Of a stretch of DNA of 64,000 nt, positions 8,947 to 16,812 are shown piece by piece. Below the pieces are notes generated by a model. It was not told the origin of the DNA and did no database searches. It was given only the letters and a program-made list of their open reading frames with translations. Location: assembly GCA_958418815.1 (NCBI GenBank), contig CATZGB010000009.1, positions 1-64,000 of the forward strand, in the 5' to 3' direction. The position numbers and the translations under genes are program-made. Position 1 is the stretch's first letter. Each line of letters begins with the position of its first letter. Source of the stretch: an uncultured Bacteroidales bacterium (lineage in GTDB: Bacteria; Bacteroidota; Bacteroidia; Bacteroidales; Muribaculaceae).

Positions 8947-10686
8947 ATGTCAGAAAACCGACCTGCTCTCATAGCCGCGTGGCTCTTCATCGCCGCCATC
9001 ATCGTCAGCTGCGCCATTATGGGCCACATCATCTGGCCTCAGGCCGAGGACATCAACGCCTACGGCTGCAATCCCGAACTGCTCTCCACTCTCGGGATTG
9101 ACCCGCCGCCATTCTCCGAACTGACCGCCAACGCCGTCGACAGCTACCTCCATGACAACGGGCGGTTTGTCAACTACACCGACATCCTCCTCACCGCCCT
9201 GACTCCCCGGTGGAGCTGGCCGCTGCTCAATATCCTCTTCCTGGCCTCGCTCTACTGGCTCCTCTGGCGGATTTCAACCATCGCCTCGAAGCGCCGGGGC
9301 GCCGTCATGGTGGCCCTGACAGGTGTGCTGTCACTTCTGTTCATCCCTTGGAACGACTACCTCTTTCTCCAGCGCTACACCACCCCCTACATCTGGGGAG
9401 GCGCGATGATGCTCTTCGTGGCCTACGGGGCAATCCGGGCCGCCACCGGCAACGCGTTTTCACCCCTCATGACCGCAATCCTCTGCCCTGTCGCCTTCAT
9501 CAGCGGAGGATGGCACGAAGGATTCTCCCTCACCCTCGCCTGCGGACTCATCCCGCTGTGGTTCCTCACCCCGCGAGACACCCGCAAGAGAGCGCTCCTC
9601 CCGGCCCTATTCCTCCTGGCCGGAATACTCCTCAACATCACCGCGCCTGGGCAATCGGCCCGCGCCGACAGTGCCGGAGTGCATCTCAACCCGTTCAACT
9701 GGTTCCAGCCCGCGTCGCTCACCGGAGGGATATGGCCCTGGCCCCACATAGTCCCGATGGCCCTCTACCTCGCCTCGCTCGCCGCCACACTGCTGGTTGA
9801 GCGCAGACAGGCTGTCGCGCGCCTGCGCCTGATAGCCGACGGCGGATTGCGCCAGGCCATGCACCGGCTCCCCACGCTCCCGGACTTTGTCAAGCTGCAG
9901 ACGCTGTCGGCCACAGTGACAGCCGCCACCCTCGGACTGTGCCTCTTCTTCAATCCCCCTCGTGTGGCTGTGCCTGGACTGCTCTTCTCCATCATCGGAA
10001 TCCTGTCGCTGGCCATCCGTTACTATCCGTCGAAGGCCCGCAAAACCATCCGCGCCGCGTCGGCAATCGCCGTCACCGCCTGCGCGGCCCTGCTGCTGGT
10101 GCAGGCATGGCTCAACATAGCTATGCAGGCGCGCCTCAGCCGCGACCACCGGGCCATAGAGACCCTGCTGGCCGAGAGCCCCGACGGGGAGGTGTTCTAC
10201 GACCCGGCCCCGTGGCCCCACAGGAGCCATTACCCCTGGCAATGGACGATGAACCACTATTATGTTGACTATGTCACCCTGCATTTCATCCTGGCCCACC
10301 CCTCCAACCGCCGCCATATGCCGCTGCGGCTCATCCCGACCATCCTCAAAGATATTCCCGGATCAGTGAGAGTATCAGGCATCACCCTCTATGAAGGCCA
10401 CCTGATATCAGACACCGAACCGCGATACACATCGGCCGATGACACCACGGCTCCCCGCACCGAGATATTTCCCGGCGAATACCCTTACCTGAAATTCAAC
10501 GCGGTTGTGACGACAGCATCCGGAAAAGAGGAGACCAGGTTCTTCGAGGCGATACCTTTCACCACCTCCGAGGCCACACCCGACCGGCGCGACCTCTACT
10601 ACCTGCGGCCTGTGTGGCTGTCTCACTCCGACATCTCCGACCCGGCGGTCAGTGTCATCTCCCTCTCCCCGGCCAAATACTGGTAG
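8947..10686 (+). CDS. Multi-pass membrane protein, DUF6056-like
   Basis: A 579-residue integral membrane protein. I start at ATG 8947 (MSENRPALIAAWLFIAAIIV) because the upstream alternative start lies in the korC terminator. About 10-11 hydrophobic segments occupy residues 8-405 (for example WPLLNILFLASLYWLLW, LLPALFLLAGILLNITA). A soluble C-terminal domain of about 160 residues follows. The luminal loop after the first segment (QAEDINAYGCNPE, then DNGRFVNYTDILL) and the layout recall DUF6056/glycosyltransferase C-like envelope proteins. A role in lipid-linked sugar transfer is possible but I see no confirmed catalytic motif. It is separated from korC by a terminator, so it is not part of that operon. 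Confidence 0.65.
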   Translation: MSENRPALIAAWLFIAAIIVSCAIMGHIIWPQAEDINAYGCNPELLSTLGIDPPPFSELTANAVDSYLHDNGRFVNYTDILLTALTPRWSWPLLNILFLASLYWLLWRISTIASKRRGAVMVALTGVLSLLFIPWNDYLFLQRYTTPYIWGGAMMLFVAYGAIRAATGNAFSPLMTAILCPVAFISGGWHEGFSLTLACGLIPLWFLTPRDTRKRALLPALFLLAGILLNITAPGQSARADSAGVHLNPFNWFQPASLTGGIWPWPHIVPMALYLASLAATLLVERRQAVARLRLIADGGLRQAMHRLPTLPDFVKLQTLSATVTAATLGLCLFFNPPRVAVPGLLFSIIGILSLAIRYYPSKARKTIRAASAIAVTACAALLLVQAWLNIAMQARLSRDHRAIETLLAESPDGEVFYDPAPWPHRSHYPWQWTMNHYYVDYVTLHFILAHPSNRRHMPLRLIPTILKDIPGSVRVSGITLYEGHLISDTEPRYTSADDTTAPRTEIFPGEYPYLKFNAVVTTASGKEETRFFEAIPFTTSEATPDRRDLYYLRPVWLSHSDISDPAVSVISLSPAKYW

Positions 10687-10698
10687 CCACGGCGAGAG

Positions 10699-11544
10699 TC
10701 ACTCCCCCGGCCATCCGGCCTGCTCCAGCATCGAGAAAGCCATCTCACGCGAGGCATCGATGAGCGCCGGGACATGCGCGTCGGAGTTGACAATCAGCGG
10801 CACTCCGGCCTCTGCCAGCCGTCCCCAATGGCGGGGATGGGGGAAGAGCCGCCCCGAATGGTCGGCATACGCCTTGGTGTTGATTTCGACGGTCAATGGC
10901 CGTTCGGGATGGCGCGCGTTGTGGCTGATTATCCTGTCGACCAGGTCGGAGACAAGCGCCTGATACCACTCCTCATCCTCTATGCCTGGCTGGAAATATG
11001 AGGCATTCTGGCCTATCTTGTCGAAATGGCCTATGATGTCGAAGCCCCCGGCCTCGACCATCGCCAGCGACCGGGTGTAGAATGCCTCGCACACATAGCG
11101 GATGTCATCATCGAAATAATCCCTCATCTTGCGGCGGAACGACTCAAACCTGCCGTCGACATCCACCAGCCTCCCTTTGCGGTTGGCCACGAAATGCACC
11201 GACCCGATGACATAGTCGAGCGGCAGCTCGCTGATTTCGCGACTCGACGGCCCGAACGACTCCCCGAGGTAGTCAACCTCCATCGCGGCATAGAAGCGGC
11301 AATGGCCGCCATACTCCTCTTTTATCCTGCCTACCTCGCTGAGGTAACGCCCCACATCCTCCCGGCGCATGTTGCAGGGGGACACTATCGGCAGGGGGCA
11401 ATGGGGCGAGAAGCCATAATGGGTGAAGCCCCGGGCCACTACCTCGCGGGCAAAAGCCTCCATCGTGGCGCGTCCGTCGCAAAATTCCGTGTGTGAGTGA
11501 AATGTGTATGCTTTCGAGCCGTTGAGTTCTTTAAGGAAATCCAT
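10699..11544 (-). CDS. Histidinol-phosphatase, PHP family
   Basis: A 281-residue PHP-domain phosphoesterase. Metal-binding residues are visible in order: FHSHTEFCDG, HYGFSPHCPLP, FYAAMEVDYL, GSVHFV, GHFDKIGQ, and the late NSDAHVP. This matches HisK-type histidinol-phosphate phosphatase, the step before histidinol oxidation in histidine synthesis. No other his genes are in the window. Its start lies 8 bases after the cstA stop, so it is probably cotranscribed with cstA. Other PHP phosphatase substrates cannot be excluded. Confidence 0.85.
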   Translation of the reverse strand: MDFLKELNGSKAYTFHSHTEFCDGRATMEAFAREVVARGFTHYGFSPHCPLPIVSPCNMRREDVGRYLSEVGRIKEEYGGHCRFYAAMEVDYLGESFGPSSREISELPLDYVIGSVHFVANRKGRLVDVDGRFESFRRKMRDYFDDDIRYVCEAFYTRSLAMVEAGGFDIIGHFDKIGQNASYFQPGIEDEEWYQALVSDLVDRIISHNARHPERPLTVEINTKAYADHSGRLFPHPRHWGRLAEAGVPLIVNSDAHVPALIDASREMAFSMLEQAGWPGE

Positions 11545-11552
11545 CTGAAATC

Positions 11553-13013
11553 TCAGTCTTTTATCAGTTCAATGCTGTTCCTGGCCCCGCGCAGGTACCA
11601 GGCGAAACAGCCCAAAGTGGCCACGCATGTAAGTCCGGCCACGGCGAATGAGAGGGAATGGTCGAGCCCGAAACCCTCGGGCACGGGAGCCAGCAGGATG
11701 TATGACACAGTCACCACCTGCATGAACATCGCGGGAATGAGCGTCAGCCAGTAAAACCTGCCATGGCGCGCGAGGTAGACCGTCGAGGCCCAGAGGGTGA
11801 AGACGGCGAGCGTCTGGTTGGTCCACGCGAAGTAACGCCAAAGCACCTCGAAGTCGACAAACAGCAGTATGAAGGTCACTGCGAACAGTGGCAGGCAGAC
11901 CAGGAAGCGGTTGAGCAGCTTCTTCTGGGGCAGGTTGAAAATCTCGGCGATGGTCAGGCGCGCGCTGCGCAAGGCGGTGTCGCCGGTCGATACCGGGGCG
12001 GCGACCACCCCGAGAACCGCCAGCACGCCACCGGCGGTGCCGAGCCAGGCGAATGACACATCGGTCACAAACGACCCCTGGGAGTTGCCGGGCGTCGCCA
12101 TATATGCGGCCAGCCCTTCATATCCCCCGGTGAAAGCTATCGCGGCAGCGGCCCAGATCAGGGCGATTATGCCCTCGGTGACCATCGCGCCATAGAACAC
12201 CGGACGCGCCAGACGCTCGTCGCGCAGGCACTTGGCCATCATCGGCGACTGGGTGGCGTGGAAGCCTGAAATCGCCCCGCAGGCTATCGAGATGCATAGC
12301 ATCGGGAAGAGCGGGCGCAACCCGTCGGCGGCATCGGGGCGGCGGTTGTGCAGCCCCTCGGCAATCCCGTCGGGAATCTCCACCCCGCCGAAAAGCAGGT
12401 AGCAGAGCAGCCCCACACCCATAAACAGCAACGCGGCCCCGAAGAGGGGATAAATCTTACCTATAAGCTTGTCGATGGGGAGCATTGTGGCCAGGATGTA
12501 ATAGAGGAATATGACCCCGGCGCAGACGCGCACCGAGAACCATCCGGGGGTCAGTCCGGCCACGACCTCGGAGGGGGTCAGGACAAACACCGCCCCGACA
12601 AGCACAAGCAGCACGAGGGTCACGACCCTCATCACCTGCCTGACCACCGGCCCGAGTTCACGCCCTACTATCTCGGGCAACGACATGCCGCCCGACCTGA
12701 GCGAAATCATCGCCGCCACGAAGTCATGGACAGCCCCGGCGAAAATCGTCCCGAAGACAATCCAGAGGAATGCCGCCGGGCCGAACATCACACCCATTAT
12801 GGCACCGAATATCGGCCCCATCCCGGCGATGTTGAGAAACTGTATGAGAAACACCTTCCAGGTGGGCATCACGACGAAGTCGACCCCGTCGGCTTGCGTG
12901 ACTGCCGGAGTCGGCCGTGAACCGTCAATGCCGCCAAACACCCTTTCGGCTATTTTTCCATAGATGAAGTATCCTACGATGAGGATGACGAGAGAGATAA
13001 TAAATGTAGTCAT
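11553..13013 (-). CDS. cstA: Carbon starvation protein CstA family transporter
   Basis: A 486-residue polytopic membrane protein of the CstA family. The N-terminal YFIYGKIAERVFGG, the conserved GPIFGAIMGVMFGPAAFLWI, and the long CstA core with GFHATQSPMMAKC are all present. It is shorter than the roughly 700-residue E. coli protein; the short form is common in Bacteroidota. CstA homologues import pyruvate or peptides under carbon limitation, so a fermentation-acid or peptide import role is likely. Upstream by 53 bases is the TPR/PD40 gene, and downstream by 8 bases is the phosphatase. Confidence 0.92.
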   Translation of the reverse strand: MTTFIISLVILIVGYFIYGKIAERVFGGIDGSRPTPAVTQADGVDFVVMPTWKVFLIQFLNIAGMGPIFGAIMGVMFGPAAFLWIVFGTIFAGAVHDFVAAMISLRSGGMSLPEIVGRELGPVVRQVMRVVTLVLLVLVGAVFVLTPSEVVAGLTPGWFSVRVCAGVIFLYYILATMLPIDKLIGKIYPLFGAALLFMGVGLLCYLLFGGVEIPDGIAEGLHNRRPDAADGLRPLFPMLCISIACGAISGFHATQSPMMAKCLRDERLARPVFYGAMVTEGIIALIWAAAAIAFTGGYEGLAAYMATPGNSQGSFVTDVSFAWLGTAGGVLAVLGVVAAPVSTGDTALRSARLTIAEIFNLPQKKLLNRFLVCLPLFAVTFILLFVDFEVLWRYFAWTNQTLAVFTLWASTVYLARHGRFYWLTLIPAMFMQVVTVSYILLAPVPEGFGLDHSLSFAVAGLTCVATLGCFAWYLRGARNSIELIKD

Positions 13014-13066
13014 GGTATGAGAGTCATGTATGCGGCCCGCTGAGCCGCGTTACACTTATGTTGGTT

Positions 13067-14494
13067 TTATTTCATCTCGAGGGTCACGACATTGCCGCGC
13101 AAAGCCTTAAGCTCGGCGCGCGCCTTGTCGAGCTGCCCCTCCAGCTCAAGTATCAGAGCAGCGTTTGACCGGTCGCCCCGGCCATAATCCTCGCGAAGCA
13201 CGGCCAGGCGGTCAAGCACCCCGGCAAGCTTTTTCTCCTTGGCCAGGTACTCCTTCATGGCCGCTGCGGCCTGCTTGCTGCGGAAGTCGCCGAATGAGGT
13301 GTAGACCCGGTTGCCCGGCAGGGCGAGCATGAACTCAGGCGCGGAGCCCCGGTCGGAGGCCGCCTGGGCGCGCGCCTCCCCGATAGCCCGCATCACCCCG
13401 GAGTAGTCTTTCCCCTCCTTGCGTGTCAGGGCTATGTTGTCGAGACGCGCGAGCGAGGCCAGGTCGGGGCTGTCGACATCGACATTCACCCTCAGGTCCT
13501 GCGGGATGAAAGTGTAGATGGTTACCTTTCCGGGATGGCGGTTGCGGTCGGTGGCAAACCATCCGGCCCCGGTGTACTCATCTATCACAAGCAGGAAATC
13601 ATTGTATGGGGAATTGAACGGCATCCCGACATTGGCCGGCTGGAGGAACGCGTCATCCCCCCGGCGGGTGAGGTAAATGTCATATCCACCCAGCGAGTTC
13701 TCCCCGTCGTTGGCGTAATAAAGGGTCACCCCGTCGGGCATCAGATAAGGAAACACCGCGTCTCCTCCTTCGGCCAGTTCATCGCCAAGAGCCTCGGGCG
13801 CCTCCCATTCCCCGCCGAGCAGGGCCGACGACCAGAAAAGGCGGCTGTTGCCATCCTCGTCGGGGGCCGACCACACCATGCGGTTGCCGCTCTCGGTCTT
13901 GTGTACCATCGTCTGGCTGTCTGACCCGAACCCCTCGGGCAATCCCTCCGGGCCCTGGAGGCTGCCGGCGGCGAAAGAAATCGGATAGTGTCTGAAAAAC
14001 TCCTCAGCGTCTACATCCACCGAGTCAATGACCTCGATGTTCTGCACACGGTCGAGCATCCCCTCGGCCCTGTCGATCTGGTCTTCAAGATTGCCCGACT
14101 GGTCATCCGCCACCTGGCGTTTCCCCTTCATCAGGCTCTTGCGGTAGGCTGCCAGCAGCTCGCGCGCGTCATCTATGTCATACCGCGCCATGGCAATGCG
14201 GGCCAGCTGCAATGTGGCCTCGCGGCTTCCCCGTGAGCGCGCCGACTCCAGCACGTCGACAGCCTCGGCGTCCTCCCCCGTGTCCCAGAGCAACTGCCCC
14301 AGCATGAGGGCGGCTTCAGTGTCCTTTGGGTCTGAGGCGACAATGCCGCGCAACATCGCGACAGCCCCGGGGATGTCGCCATCCTCGGCCAGGGTGCGGG
14401 CCTCATCCAGATCCGCCGCGCCGGCCACAAGTGAGGCCAGCAGCGCCAGCGACGCTATCACGCGCAGTGATATGGTGTCAAAGAGAGTCTTCAT
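13067..14494 (-). CDS. Secreted TPR/PD40 beta-propeller protein
   Basis: A 475-residue protein starting at MKTLFDTISL (14494) with a signal peptide to about residue 27 (LLASLVAGA). Tetratricopeptide-like repeats cover about 28-120 (DLDEARTLAEDGDIPGAVAM, DPKDTEAALMLGQLLWDTGE). A WD40-like PD40 propeller follows (LYYANDGENSLGGYDIYLTR). The last 60-70 residues are coiled coil. It resembles envelope scaffold proteins often paired with OmpA domains in Bacteroidota, but no OmpA domain is present. An upstream in-frame ATG at 14539 exists but would hide the signal peptide. Downstream of holA by 48 bases. Confidence 0.8.
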   Translation of the reverse strand: MKTLFDTISLRVIASLALLASLVAGAADLDEARTLAEDGDIPGAVAMLRGIVASDPKDTEAALMLGQLLWDTGEDAEAVDVLESARSRGSREATLQLARIAMARYDIDDARELLAAYRKSLMKGKRQVADDQSGNLEDQIDRAEGMLDRVQNIEVIDSVDVDAEEFFRHYPISFAAGSLQGPEGLPEGFGSDSQTMVHKTESGNRMVWSAPDEDGNSRLFWSSALLGGEWEAPEALGDELAEGGDAVFPYLMPDGVTLYYANDGENSLGGYDIYLTRRGDDAFLQPANVGMPFNSPYNDFLLVIDEYTGAGWFATDRNRHPGKVTIYTFIPQDLRVNVDVDSPDLASLARLDNIALTRKEGKDYSGVMRAIGEARAQAASDRGSAPEFMLALPGNRVYTSFGDFRSKQAAAAMKEYLAKEKKLAGVLDRLAVLREDYGRGDRSNAALILELEGQLDKARAELKALRGNVVTLEMK

Positions 14495-14542
14495 AATATC
14501 CAGTGTCAAAAAAGTCATGTTGGTTGTCTTATTCCGCACGCG

Positions 14543-15610
14543 TCACACCTTGAGCCCCGCGATACCCTCGCGTCCGACCGGGTTGAGGATATGGAAACAG
14601 AGGTCATAGAGCAGGTCAAACGCGTCTTGCCGCGAGCCGTTGCCCTTCGAGGCCCCGTCAAACTCGCGTATCCGCGATATGATTTCGATGGTCTGCCAGG
14701 GGCCACACCATTTCATGGCGTTGCGCACATCGGTGAGCTGCATCGGGAAGCGGAAACCAAGCTCCTGCATCAGCCCGCGCTCGCTCTTGTCCTGGGCGTA
14801 ATGGGCCACCATCAGGTTGGAAAACAGGTTGAACAGGTTGACCACCAGCACCTGCGGGGGATTGTTCTTCGGGTCTCCGGCAAAACGCCTGAGAATCCTG
14901 AAAACCTTCTCCTGGTCGTGACGCGCGACGGCAGCCACAAACTCGAAGTTGTTATACTCCTTCGATATTCCGATATTGCGCTCGACCGCTTCGGGCGTCA
15001 CCTGCGCTCCCGCCCCGAGGGTAACGGTCAGCTTGTCTACCTCGTTGTAAAGGCGCGACAGGTCGGTGCCGACATAGTCGCAGAGCATGGCAAGCGCCTT
15101 GGGGTCGACAGTCAGCCCCTTCCCTGTGATAAAGCTTGAGACGGTCGGGCCGACCATCTTCTCTGACAGCTTCCTCGACTCGAAGGCAACGCCGCCCCCC
15201 TCCTTGAGGGCCTTGGTGAACTCGGCCCCCTTGGCCTGCGCGCCCCTGAAGCATAGACACAACACCGTCGTCGCCGACGGCTTCCTGACATACGGGGCCA
15301 GGGCATTGAGATAGGCCGTAGGGGTGAAACGGGGCTTGTTGCCCTCCTGCACCTCCCTGACAATCACCACCTGCCGCCCCGACATCATCGGGTAGCGGCG
15401 GGCAGCCTCGATGACGGCCGCAGGCTCAGTCTCGGGGGCATACAGCATCGTCAGGTCGAAATCGCGGTCGTCAGGCGCGACAAGGTTCTCCACCTCGCGC
15501 GACAGCAGGTCGGTGTAAAACCCCTCCTCGCCGTGGAGCAGGTAGACCGGGGCCGCCTCACCTTTTCGGAGGGCCCGGCGTATGGAATCAGCAGTGAGGG
15601 TCTCTGCCAT
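14543..15610 (-). CDS. holA: DNA polymerase III delta subunit
   Basis: A 355-residue delta subunit of the clamp loader, which opens the beta sliding clamp. The N-terminal AAA+-like domain shows PVYLLHGEEGFYTDLLSREV (Walker-A-like region without a functional P-loop, as expected for delta), then VVIVREVQEGNK. The C-terminal collar domain includes NNFEFVAAVARHDQEKVFRI and NLFNLFSNLMVAHYA. I start at ATG 15610 (MAETLTADSI); an in-frame ATG at 15643 would add 11 residues without family support. First gene of a minus-strand run with the TPR, cstA and phosphatase genes. Confidence 0.9.
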   Translation of the reverse strand: MAETLTADSIRRALRKGEAAPVYLLHGEEGFYTDLLSREVENLVAPDDRDFDLTMLYAPETEPAAVIEAARRYPMMSGRQVVIVREVQEGNKPRFTPTAYLNALAPYVRKPSATTVLCLCFRGAQAKGAEFTKALKEGGGVAFESRKLSEKMVGPTVSSFITGKGLTVDPKALAMLCDYVGTDLSRLYNEVDKLTVTLGAGAQVTPEAVERNIGISKEYNNFEFVAAVARHDQEKVFRILRRFAGDPKNNPPQVLVVNLFNLFSNLMVAHYAQDKSERGLMQELGFRFPMQLTDVRNAMKWCGPWQTIEIISRIREFDGASKGNGSRQDAFDLLYDLCFHILNPVGREGIAGLKV

Positions 15611-15789
15611 CGTTATGTAATCGCAATTGAGGTTCAGGGACAATATCTCGATTCAGCGGCTTCACGCGCCGAAATCAAACGCTAATTTACAACAATTTCT
15701 CCAATCCGCCAAAAACATATCACGCCCCACGCTCCACGACTCACACCTCACGCCGCCACCGGCCACCCCCCTCTCCCGCAGGCAACATA

Positions 15790-15823
15790 AAAACCGTCCT
15801 GACCTCACGGCCAAGACGGCTGT
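15790..15823 (-). terminator. Terminator of the orphan short transcript
   Basis: On the minus strand a stem CCGTCTTGG...TCAGGACGG is followed by TTTTT. The loop (GCCGTGAGGTCA) is shared with the terminator at 50-84. A second hairpin (GTCCCGG...CCGGGG) lies just before it. Confidence 0.7.
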
Positions 15824-15866
15824 TGCCCCGGATCTTCGCCGGGACCATTTCTTTAACTCTTACTAA

Positions 15867-15956
15867 TTATCTCGTAATCACCCCGCCCAAGGGTCTGACG
15901 GGGGATTTACCCTGCAACTTCATCGTGATGCCGTTTCTGATGAATCCATACGGCAT
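15867..15956 (-). CDS. Possible 29-residue small protein in an orphan short transcription unit
   Basis: An ATG-to-TAA frame of 29 residues (MPYGFIRNGITMKLQGKSPV, then RPLGGVITR) lies between a clear promoter (16003-16040) and terminator hairpins (15790-15845). I do not recognise it. It may be a small basic peptide (four Arg, two Lys, no acidic residue). Alternatively the unit is a non-coding RNA or the remnant of a deleted secreted-protein gene, because its promoter and 3' end resemble those of the gene at 208-3504. Coding status is uncertain. Confidence 0.3.
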   Translation of the reverse strand: MPYGFIRNGITMKLQGKSPVRPLGGVITR

Positions 15957-16002
15957 CGTTGCCGGACTGGTACAAAGGATTTGTTTTCAAATCAGAGATT
16001 TG

Positions 16003-16040
16003 CAAAGATATAAAAATCTCATGCCATTTCCACCCCCCCC
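16003..16040 (-). promoter_or_regulatory. Promoter with poly-G tract for the orphan short transcript
   Basis: The minus strand has -7 TATCTTTG (complement at 16003-16010) and a run of eight G exactly 22 bases upstream (16033-16040), preceded by TTTAACT. The same spacing and flanks occur at 3584-3622. Confidence 0.65.
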
Positions 16041-16213
16041 AGTTAAATATAGTTAATATCCCTCTTAAACACGCCGAATCAACCTCCGCCGGCCATCATC
16101 TGCCATCCTTAAAACATTCCCCCCGGATTCCACGTTATTATAGATGACCGGCGGGAGGGCATCGCCCACCCCCGCCTAACCTCAGACGAAACAAACCACA
16201 AACCTATACGATA

Positions 16214-16528
16214 ATGAACGACTTCCAGGAAATCATCAAATCATCAAAGCCCACACTTGTCGACTTCTTCGCCACCTGGTGTGGCCCCTGCAAGATGCAA
16301 AGCCCCATCCTTGAGAAGGTGAAGGAGAAGGTCGGCGACGCGGCCACAATCGTCAAAATCGACATCGACAAGAATGCCGAACTGGCCGCCCGCTACCGTG
16401 TGCAGTCGGTGCCGACACTCATCCTCTTCAAAGACGGTGAGGCCGTGTGGCGCACAGTCGGAGTGCAGCAGGCCGACCTCCTCGAAGCCAAGATCTTCGA
16501 GCATGTCCCCACCAAATCCGACGAATGA
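16214..16528 (+). CDS. trxA: Thioredoxin
   Basis: A 104-residue thioredoxin with the active site WCGPCK at about residues 21-26, the buried Asp in VDFFATW and the cis-proline segment VQSVPTLILFKDGE. It reduces protein disulfides in the cytoplasm; there is no signal peptide. Its stop codon lies at the very edge of a large inverted repeat (16528-16808) that separates it from the convergent ABC exporter gene and probably terminates both transcripts. Confidence 0.95.
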   Translation: MNDFQEIIKSSKPTLVDFFATWCGPCKMQSPILEKVKEKVGDAATIVKIDIDKNAELAARYRVQSVPTLILFKDGEAVWRTVGVQQADLLEAKIFEHVPTKSDE

Positions 16529-16808
16529 TTCCGCAAAGCCGATTCTCCCTACTGCGGAAAAAACTCACGCAGATTCCGCAGATACGCAGATTTCCCGCAG
16601 ATTAAAGGAGAAGGTCTCACAGATTACACAGATTACACAGATGCCATACGGATGAAAAGCCGTCCGGATGGCATCTGTGTAACCTGTGTAATCTGTGAGA
16701 CCCCTTCCCAAATCCGTTTTATCCCCTTTTTCAATCTGCGGGAAATCTGCGTATCTGCGGAATCTGCGTGAGTTTTTTCTGCGGGATGGAGAATCGGCTC
16801 TGCGGAAT
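16528..16808. repeat. Long imperfect inverted repeat between trxA and the ABC exporter gene
   Basis: Two arms of about 120-145 bases (roughly 16528-16648 and 16660-16808) are near-perfect complements, apart from an extra stretch of about 20 bases in the right arm. The arms share CTCACGCAGATTCCGCAGAT and CACAGATTACACAG motifs. It overlaps the trxA stop and ends 5 bases before the ABC gene's stop codon. Part of the AGATTACnCAGATT repeat family also seen at 18725-18798. Confidence 0.9.
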
Positions 16809-16812
16809 CTCT

